The position numbers were made by a program, and so were the translations under genes. A stretch of DNA of 64,000 nt, from contig NC_134027.1 in the NCBI RefSeq assembly GCF_964204645.1, positions 22,804,485 through 22,868,484 of the forward strand, read 5' to 3'. Source of the stretch: Tubulanus polymorphus (taxonomy: Eukaryota > Nemertea > Palaeonemertea > Tubulaniformes > Tubulanidae). Every line of letters starts with the position of its first letter. Position 1 is the first letter of the stretch. Positions 14,626-25,762 of this stretch are shown here, one piece after another. The notes beneath the pieces are model-generated. The model saw nothing but the letters and a program-made list of their open reading frames with translations. It made no database searches and had not been told where the DNA came from.

Positions 14626-15480
14626 TTGTATATATTTAAATGACCTTAGTGTCAAACTCAATTCTTTCAATATTGGCTGCATAAACTATGGTACTCTAAT
14701 AAATCATTTAATATATGCCGACGACATTTGCATTTTTTGTCCGTCTGCAAAGGGTCTACAAACTCTAATCAATATGTAATAACTATGCAAGCCAGCATGA
14801 CATAACATTTAATATAGATAAAACTCAGTGTATAGTTTTTAAGCCATCTGGCTTCGTTTTCTATGGCAATGTTGTGCCGCCAGTGTATATGAATAATTGC
14901 CTCATAAAATATGTAAATGATGTAAAATATCTAGGATATTACATTTCATCTGCTTTATCTGATGATGCAGACATGATTAATCAAAGCAAATTGCTCTGCA
15001 TCCGTGCAAACTCTATTATCCGTAAATTTTCTTCCTGCAGCAATGTTGTGAAAAACAAACTGTTTTCTAGCTATTGTACGCCCTTTTATAGTATGCCTAT
15101 TTGGTCAAATTTTTCTAAACAAACTTACAACCGCTTACGTGTGTGTTTCAATAATGCGTTCAGGCGCCTGCATCATTTTGAACCGGGGTGTAGGGCTTCC
15201 GCAATGTTTTTCAATAATCATGTGAAAAGCTTCGGCGAGATTTACCGCAAAATAGTCTACTCTATTGAATCCGGTATTCTGTCTCATCCAAACACTCTTG
15301 TTCAATTGATCTCTAGCTCAATTTCATTCTACTTTTCATCACTATTTAAAACATCGGACAGTATACTGTACACATAATAAAGTCGTGTCCTTAAAACAGT
15401 GCTATGTATTTTGTATATTTATCATAATAATATTTTTGTAAAAAAAAAAATTGTTATATGGACTTATGTCTGAAATAAAA
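14626..15480 (+). mobile_element. Non-LTR reverse transcriptase fragment (3' part)
   Basis: The frame begins with HLIYADDICIFCPSAKGLQT, which contains the RT YADD motif, is then interrupted by stops and frameshifts, and resumes at 14874-15377 with the thumb/connection region (VKYLGYYIS, RKFSSCSNVVKNKLF, YCTPFY). It ends in an AATAAA- and AAT-rich tail. It is 5'-truncated and inactive, and lies just upstream of the first gene A exon seen, in antisense. Confidence 0.85.
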
Positions 15481-15484
15481 CATA

Positions 15485-18400
15485 ATAAAAGAAAAAAAAT
15501 AATAATAATTGTCTCTTACGTAGAGCGCTATTCCAGGGACGAGGTCCTTGTTCACTGCGTTGTCCCTCTATGCCCTCACAAATAAAAAGGACTTCAGGGA
15601 AGGTTTGAACTGATCGATATTGTCTATAAGTTTGATTTTGTGTGGTAACAGATTCCAAAATTTAGCACCATACACTGTAAAGCTCCTATCACCAAGACAT
15701 GATTTTGTCCTCCTTAAATCAACGACTAAACCAGATGACGATCTGGTGGTTCTTGCGGACTGTTTCAGAACAATGAGGTCTTGAAGGTATTTAGGAGCCG
15801 CACCATGGATACACTTAAATAATTGAAGTGCAATCTTATAGACAATCCTTTCTCTGACTGGCAACCAGTGAAGCTCATGTAATGTTGGTGTGATGTGTTG
15901 AAACTTCTTAACCTTGCACACAACTCATGCAGCTGAGTTTTGCACACTTTTGGAGTGGAGCTAGCATGTTGCTAGGAAGGCCAGCTAAGATCCCATTATT
16001 ACAGTCGATTCGCGAAGTTACAAATGCATGTATCAACCGCTCGGTACTAAACCTGTCCAGGTATTTTCTAAGGCGGCCGATACGGTACAGATTTGCGAAC
16101 GCCGATTTGCAAACAGACTTTACATGTATGTCTATTTTCACATGTTTATCAATAATGACACCGAGATCTTTTACACAGTCTGACGTTGGTATCCAAACAC
16201 CATCAACACAGATCCCAGTCACGGAACCGATTCTACGCGACGATACTAGATTAACGACATCAGTCTTCGGAGCATTTAGGGATAGTTTATTTTCGAACAA
16301 CCAACTCTTAATTTCACCGACGCAGTATTCTACACTCGAAACCATTTCTATGGTCTCTTTCCTATCTCCACACTTTGCAGCAGACTCAAGTTGATTGTCA
16401 CCTGCATACAATTGGTACTGGACATCATTTTCACGCATCACATCACCTAATGGGATGGTATAAATGGTAAAAAGTATAGGTCCGAGCACGGACCCCCGCG
16501 GAACTCCACACTCTACAGGTGTAGGACGTGAACATTCATTAGCAACCATTACAGACTGATTCCTCTTAGACAGATAAGAGGCAAACCACTGTAGTACAGA
16601 GTCCTTCATGCCGCAGGATCTCCTGAGCCGATTTAACAATATTCCGTGATCGACCGTATCAAAAGCAGCAGACAAGTCCAATAACACCAATAGGAACTCG
16701 TTGCCTTCATCAAGAGAACACAAAATATCATTCATGACACGAAGGAGAACTGTCTCTGTGCTATGGCCTTGTCGGTACTAAGCCGATTGATTGGGATCAT
16801 AAAGACAGTTTGAAGATAAATGCCTCGTGAGGCGAGACGCAATTATCCGCTCGATTAATTTCGACAGGTATGTTAGATTTGAAACTGGACGATAATTAGC
16901 GAGAACTCGCTTGTCCAATGTAGGTTTCTTTAGAAGTGGCTTCACTAAAGCAGACTTCAATGCGATTGGCATTCGACCAGATGATAATGATGTGTTTACT
17001 ATTCGCATAAGAACAGGCAACAGCAGATCAACACACTTTTTTAGTAGACTTGTGGGTAATAGGTCAAGGGAGCACCCCTTTGCCGGTAACGAGAGAATCA
17101 AAGTCCTAATTTCAGCCTCTGACGCTGGACTAAAATCGGAAAGCGGCGGCACCTCAGCGACTGGTTCAGTCTACCGGTAAACCTTCATTGAGCTCTAGAC
17201 GGATCCTGCCTATCTTCTCGTTGAAGAATAGACTAAATCGTTCAGCTAACTGTTGTGGATCAGAATGATCTGGCAGCGGGGAGATAGCATTCTTGCCAAG
17301 GAGATCACTAACTATCCGAAATAAGTCTTTGCTACAACTAGACGTGATCTTGCAACTATAAAAATCTGTTTCGCTTTCTCGACCAAATGGCAAACTATAT
17401 TCGACTGTGCACGATAGAGTTGGCGATTTATCACAGTGCGATCCTTTCGCCACTTCCTCTCAAGATTACGACGAATGGCTCTAGCTTCGCTGATCTCAGG
17501 TGCGAACCACGGAGCTTTATCCCTCACCACAATAGTACGAGATATTTCTGGAGCATGCTTATCTACTAAAGGTCTCAGGATGTTGTTATATTCATCCACT
17601 AACTTATTCAAGTCACTACTTGGCGCTGTGATGAGATCTGATGACATGATATCTTCACCGAACTGCACTGAGTCGATTTTACCAAGCTTTCTGTAGGCAA
17701 CTTTCTTCCTCTCTGGAGCAGGTTTACTGAGATTAAATCCACAGTGCACTGGAAAATGGTCAGATTGTAGAGACGGCTCAATGAGAACATCCCTAATCAA
17801 TGATGGATCATTGTCTCTGGTTACGAGTAGGTCAATAATATGACCACTAACATGAGTGCTTTCCAAAAACATGCTGAGCGGCACCGAAGGACTCGAGGAG
17901 CTGGTTATATTTTATCACTCCGGGATCTGCAACCTTGTCCATATGAATATTGAAATCCCCGGTGATGATAAAATGCTTATAGGTGGCAGCTACTTTTTCC
18001 AAAAGGGAGGCAAATTCATTGATGAACTCACTAAGGAATCGCGGGTACGGGTTAGGTCTGTATACAATGACTATGTAAATCGATTCCGACTTATGTAAAA
18101 CAGACAATTCAAGGCACTCAAAGAAACTATATAGAGAACTTCCATGATGTTTCACTTTCATGCCCCCACGGACAAGGGCAGCAACTCCACCTCCACGCTT
18201 TGATGATCTAAACTGTTGCACCAAAGTTAAACCTTGCAGTTGATTTGTAGTGCTTGATATAGTCACATTGTCTGTTTCCCACCACTGAGCAAAGTCTCAG
18301 TGAGAATAAAGATATCAGTTCTTCTATCTATAATTGATTCACACAATGCGGCTACTTTCTGTGTTATTGATCTAGCATTCCAGTTAGTCAGTTTTATTAA

Positions 18401-18600
18401 CTCCACTTTTCTCGCAACATGTCTCCCTGCTCGTGTTGAACGCCTGGTTGAGGACCTTTTAAAGAGATTAATAGCCTTCAAGGAAGTAACATGGCTAGTG
18501 TTCTGGTAGACTGCACGCGATTTTATATCTAGTAATTCCTCTCTGGTATACATGTAAGTCATGGTGTCATGTATGAAAGTCCACAATACTAAACAGATAC
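15485..18600 (-). mobile_element. Decayed CR1/L2-type LINE (endonuclease and RT)
   Basis: Reads on the minus strand through several frames. Endonuclease: WNARSITQK, then FIITGDFNIHM, then SDHFPVHCGF. Reverse transcriptase: LANYRPVSNLTYLSKL, LLDLSAAFDTVDH, GVPRGSVLGPILFTIY. C-terminal part: GDRSFTVYGAKFWNLLP. Frameshifts and stops break the frame, including a TAG before YRQGHSTETV (about 16778). The active-site box reads YAGD instead of YADD. This is a dead copy of the Jockey/CR1/L2 group. Its 3' end abuts the 3' end of the opposite-strand RT fragment near 15.48 kb. Confidence 0.9.
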
Positions 18601-18864
18601 AGTCTATGTCCTTGTCACAAATATGGCTGCCATTCTAGAATCCAAAATGTATTCCAGAAAAACTGCACCACACAAACAGACAGTGTTCTGATATGAGCTG
18701 AGTTGTAGTAGTTATCAATTCCAGCTCTTGGACACTTCACAAAAATTGTCAGACAGTTTATCACTAGTTCTGTAACCTAACTTAGTAAAAAATTTGCAAT
18801 ATCCTGGAGAGACTCAAGGAGCAGCTACCAAGCGCTACACTTGACACTTGACACTTGACCAATT

Positions 18865-19676
18865 AGACCAACCAACAAGCAATGATGCTACAGTTACAAA
18901 TACATGATTATATTAATGACGATGGTATCTCGTTTTCCGTGAGTGCTCGGTAAATTCCGTCAATCTCCGATTAGGTCCTCACATCACTCGCCACCCTCAT
19001 GTGACTCGGACCAAATCGTCTCCGTATGATCGCGGCTAAACATTAGATAAACTGCCTAACTTTGGGGTGTCATAGATCCGAACCCAGTTATTACTGAACC
19101 AGGTTGCTTTTTACCAGCACGGAATATTTTTCATCGTAAAATATGTATTGACCCCGTCATATATTTGATTGGTAGATTTCGTTTTGTTTTCGATCTTGGT
19201 GTCCCTTACAAACCTACCACACCTGCCCCGCGATCGAAACAGGGGGTTTGTTATCGGCCCCGAATGACCACACAAACTGTGAAGTGAGAACTCTCGTATT
19301 TATGAGTGTGGTTTGTGTGAAAGCGATGCGCGATTATTTCAGTAAAATATTCCAGAAAGATTCACCTATATCTACATAAATATGTATGAATAGAGAAAGA
19401 ATTTAGTACCGAAGGCTTAACAAAACTTTATCTTATAAGATATGAGAATTAAATTCAATTCACTCCTCTGCGACCGATGTTGAACACATCTATTCAAATG
19501 TTCCACGATGGTTAATAAGCTGAACAGCATTCAACAGAGATGATATAATGATAACTTGGTGAAACGTGACTTGATTGGTCGGATATACTCGGCAGGAGTC
19601 TGATGTAACAATGGTCCAATTTACTTCAATTTATCATTTAACAGATCGTCCAACATGATCCATACAGCAGTCGAAA
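18865..19676 (+). repeat. Duplicated 5' flank of GPCR1
   Basis: From the words AGCAATGATGCTACAGTTAC and TCTCCGA onward, this matches the flanks before GPCR2 (39170-40354) and GPCR3 (42165-43301), including CGTGACTTGATTGGTCGG and TTCATTTAACAGATCGT-like words just before the start codon. The promoter and 5' UTR probably lie here. No core promoter element was identified. Confidence 0.8.
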
Positions 19677-20741
19677 ATGTTCGCTAATAGTGACAATACG
19701 ACAAGTGGCCCGGTCCTGCAGCTCAGCGCTTGTCAGAGAGTCCAAACTCATCCGGTTAATGTCAAATCAAAATTCAATGTTCTAATGTATTTGGGATGTT
19801 ATCTACCGGCGTGTGTTTTAGGTATAACATTCAACGCATTCACGCTGTTAGTTCTAAAACGGTTTAAATCTGATGTTTATTTTCTCATCAAAATTCTCGC
19901 TATAAACGACCTGTTGTTTATGATCGCTACATTCATTCTTTATCCGCTGAGAACTGCGTACATTTACGCCGTTTTAGGAGATATTCTTTTTCGGGTAAAC
20001 AGCGACTGGAATTTCGGGTGGATTTTTATTTCAATATCTTTGCCGTTTTTCTATATATTTCAGATGACACGTAACTGGTGCACTGTACTGCTCAGTCTAG
20101 AGCGGTTAATCGTCGTATTGTTTCCAATGAAATCTCGTAGAATTCCAAGAAAGCTGATCGCACAGGGCGCAATGTTTTTAATTTTTTTGTTGGGTTTTTG
20201 TGGTCATTTAGGTCAATTTATACCCCGCAAACAACTTGGATTCCTGAACTGTCCTGACTATTGGCCTTATATCACAGTACGGCGTCGATTTATACGGTAC
20301 AATTTTAAAATAAGTGTCTGGGTTTATACAGTTTCTGAGTATATTTTTTTCTTTGTTTTCACTGTCTCGATTCCACTTTTCATGCTGGTTTTCATTAATG
20401 TTATTCTTATTTCGTCGACATTTTACCGTCGGGTTACTCGACGTTCACAACTCGGTGTAACTGATGAATCGTCTAGAAGGGAAATGAGGGTTTTAAGGAT
20501 GGTTTTATCAGTTGTTTTATTGTTTATTATTTGCGAAGGTTTGGGCTTTGTGGATCGTAAACGAAATTGGTTCCCCATAAAGGAAATCGGTTTTTCTTTT
20601 AGATTAATCGCATTGGCATTTTCTATTGTTGATTCATCCGTAAATGTCATTATATATTGTGTGACAAATGACAAATTCAGAAAGTCGTCCGTTGACATTC
20701 TTAGTAAAGCCTGTCCTAGAAAAGTTTCTTGTTTTCGATGA
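19677..20741 (+). CDS. Class A (rhodopsin-like) GPCR, paralogue 1
   Basis: Intronless 354-residue seven-helix receptor of the plasma membrane; ligand unknown. The N-terminus has an N-glycosylation sequon (N7-T-T). Helices lie at about 37-60, 68-95, 115-140, 162-182, 216-247, 271-292 and 304-328. Class A marks: the TM2 Asp (AIND, residue 78) and a TM7 NxxIY (N323-Y327) followed by a basic helix-8 start (KFRK). The DRY box reads ERL (142-144) and the CWxP of TM6 is CEGL. The style resembles invertebrate FMRFamide-type peptide receptors, but the subfamily is not certain. The Met at 19677 aligns with the starts of the two other copies. Confidence 0.9.
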   Translation: MFANSDNTTSGPVLQLSACQRVQTHPVNVKSKFNVLMYLGCYLPACVLGITFNAFTLLVLKRFKSDVYFLIKILAINDLLFMIATFILYPLRTAYIYAVLGDILFRVNSDWNFGWIFISISLPFFYIFQMTRNWCTVLLSLERLIVVLFPMKSRRIPRKLIAQGAMFLIFLLGFCGHLGQFIPRKQLGFLNCPDYWPYITVRRRFIRYNFKISVWVYTVSEYIFFFVFTVSIPLFMLVFINVILISSTFYRRVTRRSQLGVTDESSRREMRVLRMVLSVVLLFIICEGLGFVDRKRNWFPIKEIGFSFRLIALAFSIVDSSVNVIIYCVTNDKFRKSSVDILSKACPRKVSCFR

Positions 20742-20867
20742 ATAGCTAGCGTGAGTTGAGATGAGACAATCCTACGGTGGAACTCGCTTCGGATTTCCTT
20801 TTAGTTCGGATGAAATATTCGGTCCACCTAAACAGAAATCTTTAGTAAAAGGCGAAAGATTTAAACG
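20742..20867 (+). repeat. GPCR1 3' flank fused to the next flank copy
   Basis: The 3' flank matches that of GPCR2 (41417-41510) until about 20840. The sequence then switches to AAATCTTTAGTAAAAGGCG, the start of the upstream flank found before GPCR2 and GPCR3. The tract ends at a poly-T that is the 3' tail of a minus-strand LINE. Confidence 0.75.
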
Positions 20868-23340
20868 TTTTTTTTTTACATATGAACTTTATATTACAAA
20901 AGGAAAGCTCCATAACAACTACATCACACCCACTGGAGTCAGGTGGGGGACTGGAGGTGTTTTCATCATATTCCAAGTAATCATAAATGTATATTTAATT
21001 CTCTTCAATTCGATTTAAACGTTATTCATTAACACTGGTTTGTAACAGTCGTATATGTATAAGACAATTCAAACTGCATTAACTGGAACATTTCACTACA
21101 CATCGTACATCATCGTTTAACTCTTTCCAATATCTACACATTATCCGTAATGACACAAATTATTCTTTATATTTACAAAATAGGAATACTTTTGTCTAGT
21201 ATAGAAATATCAAATCATCATTCACAGTCACATGTATAGTATGTATAAAACGATTTAATTGCTATTTACAGAAACCTAAACGCTTTTCTGACCTTACAAA
21301 ATATCATTAATCGTACTGAGTGCTATTTCATTTATGAAGTAATTATTTCCGTTGCATCTGATCAGAGTTTCATTTTGAGTCCAAACATTAATATTTTTTC
21401 TAGCCGTTATCTCCTGTTTCAATCGTCTGGCTATAAAATTACGAGCGTAACTTTTCATATCTAGTTCAGTTTCTCCTGTGCATGCCTTGCGATGATTCTT
21501 ATACAGTGTCCATTTCAAGACATTTATCAAATAGTTACATATACGCCTACTGTGTGGATTTATGATTGCTTGTGTAGGAAAACCAAAACAAATTGTACGT
21601 TTAGTTAAGAGAGCTGGTTGTTCTGCTACCTGAGCTATTATCGTTTGAAATCTAGTAAAAAGTTTTACGGCTGCCGGACATTCAATTATGACATGCGTTT
21701 AGTGGCTGCACGGCCGCATATTTTACAGGTAGGGTCGTTAGAAACTTGCCATGTCACGAGTTTAGTTGCTGTAGCTAGGGTATCGTGTATAAACCTCCAT
21801 TGCATATCCCCTAATTTATTCTCAGTTATTGGATGATAAATGTCTCCCCATATTTGAGCCCAATTTATGTTATGTTCGTTTAGGATGGTTTGGATTTTAT
21901 TTTGACTAATTGGTTTTATGTGGCCGAATTTTGCATGGACTATGGCATTATATATTTCGCACATGGAAGTATCAACTTATGGTTTTCTAAAGTTCTGTGT
22001 TTTAATTGTGTAAGCTGATTTTTTATTATCATCAATGGTTTCGTCACCCAGGGTGACCCGCCATTCGCGGGGTATAGCAGCGTAGATTCGGCTGTGTTAT
22101 CCTTCGTCTACTAATATCGGCGTAAAATTATCAATATCTTTAAAATTACCGTATTCATCGAAGAAATGCTTGACATTTGTTAGACCTATGTCAGCATATT
22201 CTGGATAATTCAAGGTCCTACCATTGACAGTTATTGAGGGGTTATTAAACACTAAGTTATTCTTAATATCGTGCTTCGACCATTTCGGTTCAACGAGGGC
22301 CATAACATACTTCCACGCGGTTAAAAGGCTTTTATAGCATGAATTCCGAGTTTCTCTATTTCTGAAATTTTCATTTATTAGGGAATCTATCGACCAGCCC
22401 TGTCCTAGCACTTGATTAAGATAATAATTCAGTAATGGTCTCCATTTAGATCCTCGATTCATTTCTACTAGGATATTGGGCCATTACTCTACAACTAATG
22501 ATATTAATTGCTAATCCACCACTGCTTAAGGGTTGATAGATTATCTCCGCTCTTACATAATGTTTGCCATAAGACCAAAGAAAATCGTTAATTTTTTTCT
22601 GAATACGTTCGACGTAAATATTGGGTATAGGATAAATTTCTGAGACATACCATAAGACAGGTAAAATGAACGAATTAATAACTACCCGTTTGCCTTTATA
22701 CGACAGTTTAGTCTGTCGCCATTGATTTATTATGTTTGTAATTGTGTTAATCTTTCGTTCCCAATTTAGTTTTTCGATGTCGCCAAGACCAAAATACATG
22801 CCATATATTTAATGAGTCTGTTTGACCAATTTAGGTTTAGGGGTTTATCCGTTCTATTCTTGGAGGCACCAATCCATAAACCTTCCGTCTTTTCTTTGTT
22901 GATTTTGGCTCCAGAAGATTGCTCAAATTCCGTTAGAACATGGAAAAGTTTCTTGATTGATTCAATACTTGTTAAGGTAAGGGTTGTATCGTCAGCATAT
23001 TGTTTCATTTTACACACTTCCCCGTTTGGCAAGGTGATACCCTCAATTTCTGGATCGCGCCTTATTCTAATTGCTAAGGTTTCAGCTACAATAATATAGA
23101 GAAGCGCACTCATTGGGCACCCTTGTCTTACTCCTCGTTCAAGAGAGAATGGATTTGTAAGGAAACCATTACTTTTAATCAAAGACTTGGGATCAGAATA
23201 ACACATTTCGATGTATTTGATTATATTTTCGGCGAAGCCAAACGATTTCAGGGATTTGAACATATGTGACCAATCTACTCGTTCAAATGCCTTCATCTGA
23301 TCGATCGCTAATAGAAAGGCCTCAATATTTTCATCGTTGG
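20868..23340 (-). mobile_element. 5'-truncated L1/Tx1-type LINE
   Basis: Minus-strand ORF2 remnant. RT: KAFERVDWSHMF, RGVRQGCPMSALLYI, MKQYADDTTLT (23296-22766). It then continues with a frameshift near 22.79 kb into the connection region (KGKRVVINSFILPVLWY) and a C-terminal part with WRFIHDTLAT and CKICGRAA. The poly-T at about 20868 is its poly(A) tail. It interrupts a GPCR flank copy: 20867 ends in TTAAACG and 23341 resumes at TACCCCGAAACC, with about 50 bp of target lost and no target-site duplication seen. Confidence 0.88.
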
Positions 23341-23600
23341 TACCCCGAAACCATTGCCTTTAAACACGGTGTTTTACTTTCGCCAAAATTCAGATTTTTT
23401 TCCGCCACAAAATCGGTCTTTTAGCCAGAAGGTTCCACAGATTTCAGTCAGAATTTTATCCAAATTTATATTACACTTAATTAGATCAATCAACAACATG
23501 ATGCTACAGTTACAAATATATGATTATATTCATGATGATGGTAACTCGTTTTCCGTGAGCTCTCGGTAAATTCCGTCAATCTCCGACCACGCCCACGTCT
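23341..23600 (+). repeat. Orphan fourth copy of the GPCR 5' flank
   Basis: Matches 39300-39545 and 42310-42570 closely (TACCCCGAAACC, then CAGATTTCAGTCAGAATTTT). No GPCR follows. Similarity fades after CAATCTCCGAC. Confidence 0.85.
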
Positions 23601-25543
23601 CTTACAATGTACACGCGTGTTGTGACATCTGGGGTCACCCGGCACGTGACCGATACACTGACTGACTTCTCCTAGAGAGGCTTCTATCATCAGGCGTGTT
23701 TGAAATATCTTATTTAAGGCCATTTTATCTTACATTAGGCCAAAAAATTGCTTCACATATCTGCTGAGGTTAAAATTTGACCCGGCCGGACGCCTATCTG
23801 TACATTATTTTTTTCTTTAAAATCATGATCAAGCTAACAATAACAGGCCCGTCAGTTATAGAAAATGAACTGATTTGAAATTTTATTGCTGTTTACAAAA
23901 ATGAACACAACATGGCTACTAATTGAACGGAGCCAAATTTCCGATGTTTACGGCTCGACAGTGCCTTTATAACGTGGATTTATCAAAATTCCCATGCAGT
24001 ATCTGGAGATTGAAGTGAGCTGAAGGATATCATACGGATTGTATCGGCGACAGCGGTAAAGGTAAGGAAGCCTTTACACTTTTAACAAAATCTATGTGGA
24101 AAAGGGGAAAAAATAATAGTAATCACGCGAATTTCAATAGGGTTTTCTGTGAAGAAACAGAAAACCCTAATAATGTACATTGTACATATACGTGATTGAA
24201 GCTATTTCTATTGAAAATAAATCTATATCACAAAATTGTTTGTAATGCAAATATGGCAATAATTAGATCATCAAGTATATAACAAGCAAATATATAACAA
24301 ATATAACAAATAGTAATACCTTGAACAAGTGAGTATAGAAATATAAATGTAAAAAGCCATAGGTGCAAAAATAACTGCTACTTGAATCCCAGTATAACAT
24401 GAAAAAATGCCGTTAGATAAATATAATGATATCAAAATTTTCAAAACAATTTTATTGATAATTAATAATAAGTCAGTGAGCTCACAATAGAATATTAGGC
24501 AATACTTGGTCTAAGCATTATTGTTGATATCCTGTAACTGTCCCGTATAGAAAGATATATAATTGTACGTACTATGTTCTTATGTGAATTTGAATGTAGT
24601 TCTGCGTTAAGTCAAGTTCAGTTGGCTTAGATTGGAAAGGCGCTCCTGCTCGAAAGTCCTGAGACGATGCACAAAGGAGTGACCCATAATAAGTACGTCA
24701 ATCGGCATAATCGACTTCAAATTTAAGCACTAACCTTGAATGATTGAAATAGAAGTAAACGAAATGAATTCAGTAAAACGCAGTTAGTGAAAATATTGAA
24801 TTGAAGTCAGTGAAAATAACGAAGTATCCTACTCGTGTTTCTCCGAGGGAATGCGTTGTCAGGAGGGGCGGAGGCAAGGAGTAACTGACAACTGATAAGT
24901 AACACGTGACTCCGCGTGATCTCACAAAACATTTTATTCTCTACAAAAATAAAATTCATTTCTGGCACATACTTGTTCCCAAACCCATCGTGTGGTGATT
25001 TTGGTCTTCTACGTAGCAAGTAAGCATTGTACACAGATATTACGTATGCATGCAAATCGAAGGGCTTTATTAAAATCATATGTCAAAATTCCCCAACCAA
25101 ATTTCTAAAACTGTTAGAAATCGGCAATATTTTGTCAAAACATTACAAGATAGACGCCAGATCCAGTTTCACCATGATAACCGTCGATATCTGATTCGAC
25201 GGTTCAAAGGTTTAAATTGAAATACGTATGTAACTTAAAACCTTTGAATCAAACCTAATCGAAAACGGTAGAACTGCATCCAGAAAATGGCTCTGCTAGA
25301 TAATGAGATTGTTCTAGGGGCGGATTGCGCAAACGATTATTGAACACCGGTGAGAACGATAGGATCTGAACGAGGTCTGAACGATAGGATCTGAACAGGA
25401 TGACACAGACGTTACCTCGACAGTCATATGATATTAGTGATAACATGCTACATACAATCCCTAGAACCTCACTCGACTCGTGGGTGAGACGCATACAATC
25501 CCTAGAACCTCACTCGACTCGTGGGTGAGACAACAAACGACGA
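23601..25543. other. Spacer and gene B 3' flank
   Basis: No gene recognised. A perfect hairpin (TAGGGTTTTCTGT with its complement, 24138-24169) is present. A minus-strand AATAAA at 25071-25066, 473 bp after the gene B stop, is a possible polyadenylation signal. At 25452-25532 a 40-bp unit containing CTAGAACCTCACTCGACTCG is tandemly duplicated. The block 25255-25330 resembles 61680-61745 beside gene E, so part of the 3' flank duplicated with the genes. Confidence 0.5.
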
Positions 25544-25762
25544 TCAATAACTCTTTTTCTGCTGCTCTTTTTCTTCGCGTTGTCTGCGTCGTTCGGCCTC
25601 TTCTGCTTCCAAACGAGCGACGAGTTCAGCTTGAACTTGCGGCTCAACGACGCGACCGAGTTCCGAGTACGTCGAAAAATCATCGAAATCACCGATCAGT
25701 ACACCAGGGGGTGCTTGATGTTTGATGTTGTTAACGATGTGTAGATAGATCGGTTCTTTTTT
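25544..25762 (-). CDS. Gene B last exon: C-terminal tail
   Basis: 72 residues and TGA. Has PIYLHIVNN and STYSELGRVV, then a charged helix ending EQQKKSY. Same 219-bp length as the last exon of E. Confidence 0.88.
   Translation of the reverse strand, partial: KKEPIYLHIVNNIKHQAPPGVLIGDFDDFSTYSELGRVVEPQVQAELVARLEAEEAERRRQREEKEQQKKSY

Noticed and set aside
15927-18509. Plus-strand reading frames between 15.9 and 18.5 kb
   Set aside because: Shadows of the minus-strand LINE endonuclease and RT.
20423-20698. Antisense reading frames inside the GPCR genes (also 41098-41373 and 44045-44356)
   Set aside because: Conserved only because the sense GPCR frame is conserved; no independent features.
20761-21018. 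85-codon frame after GPCR1
   Set aside because: Crosses the junction of the GPCR 3' flank, the next flank copy and the LINE poly-T; not a gene.
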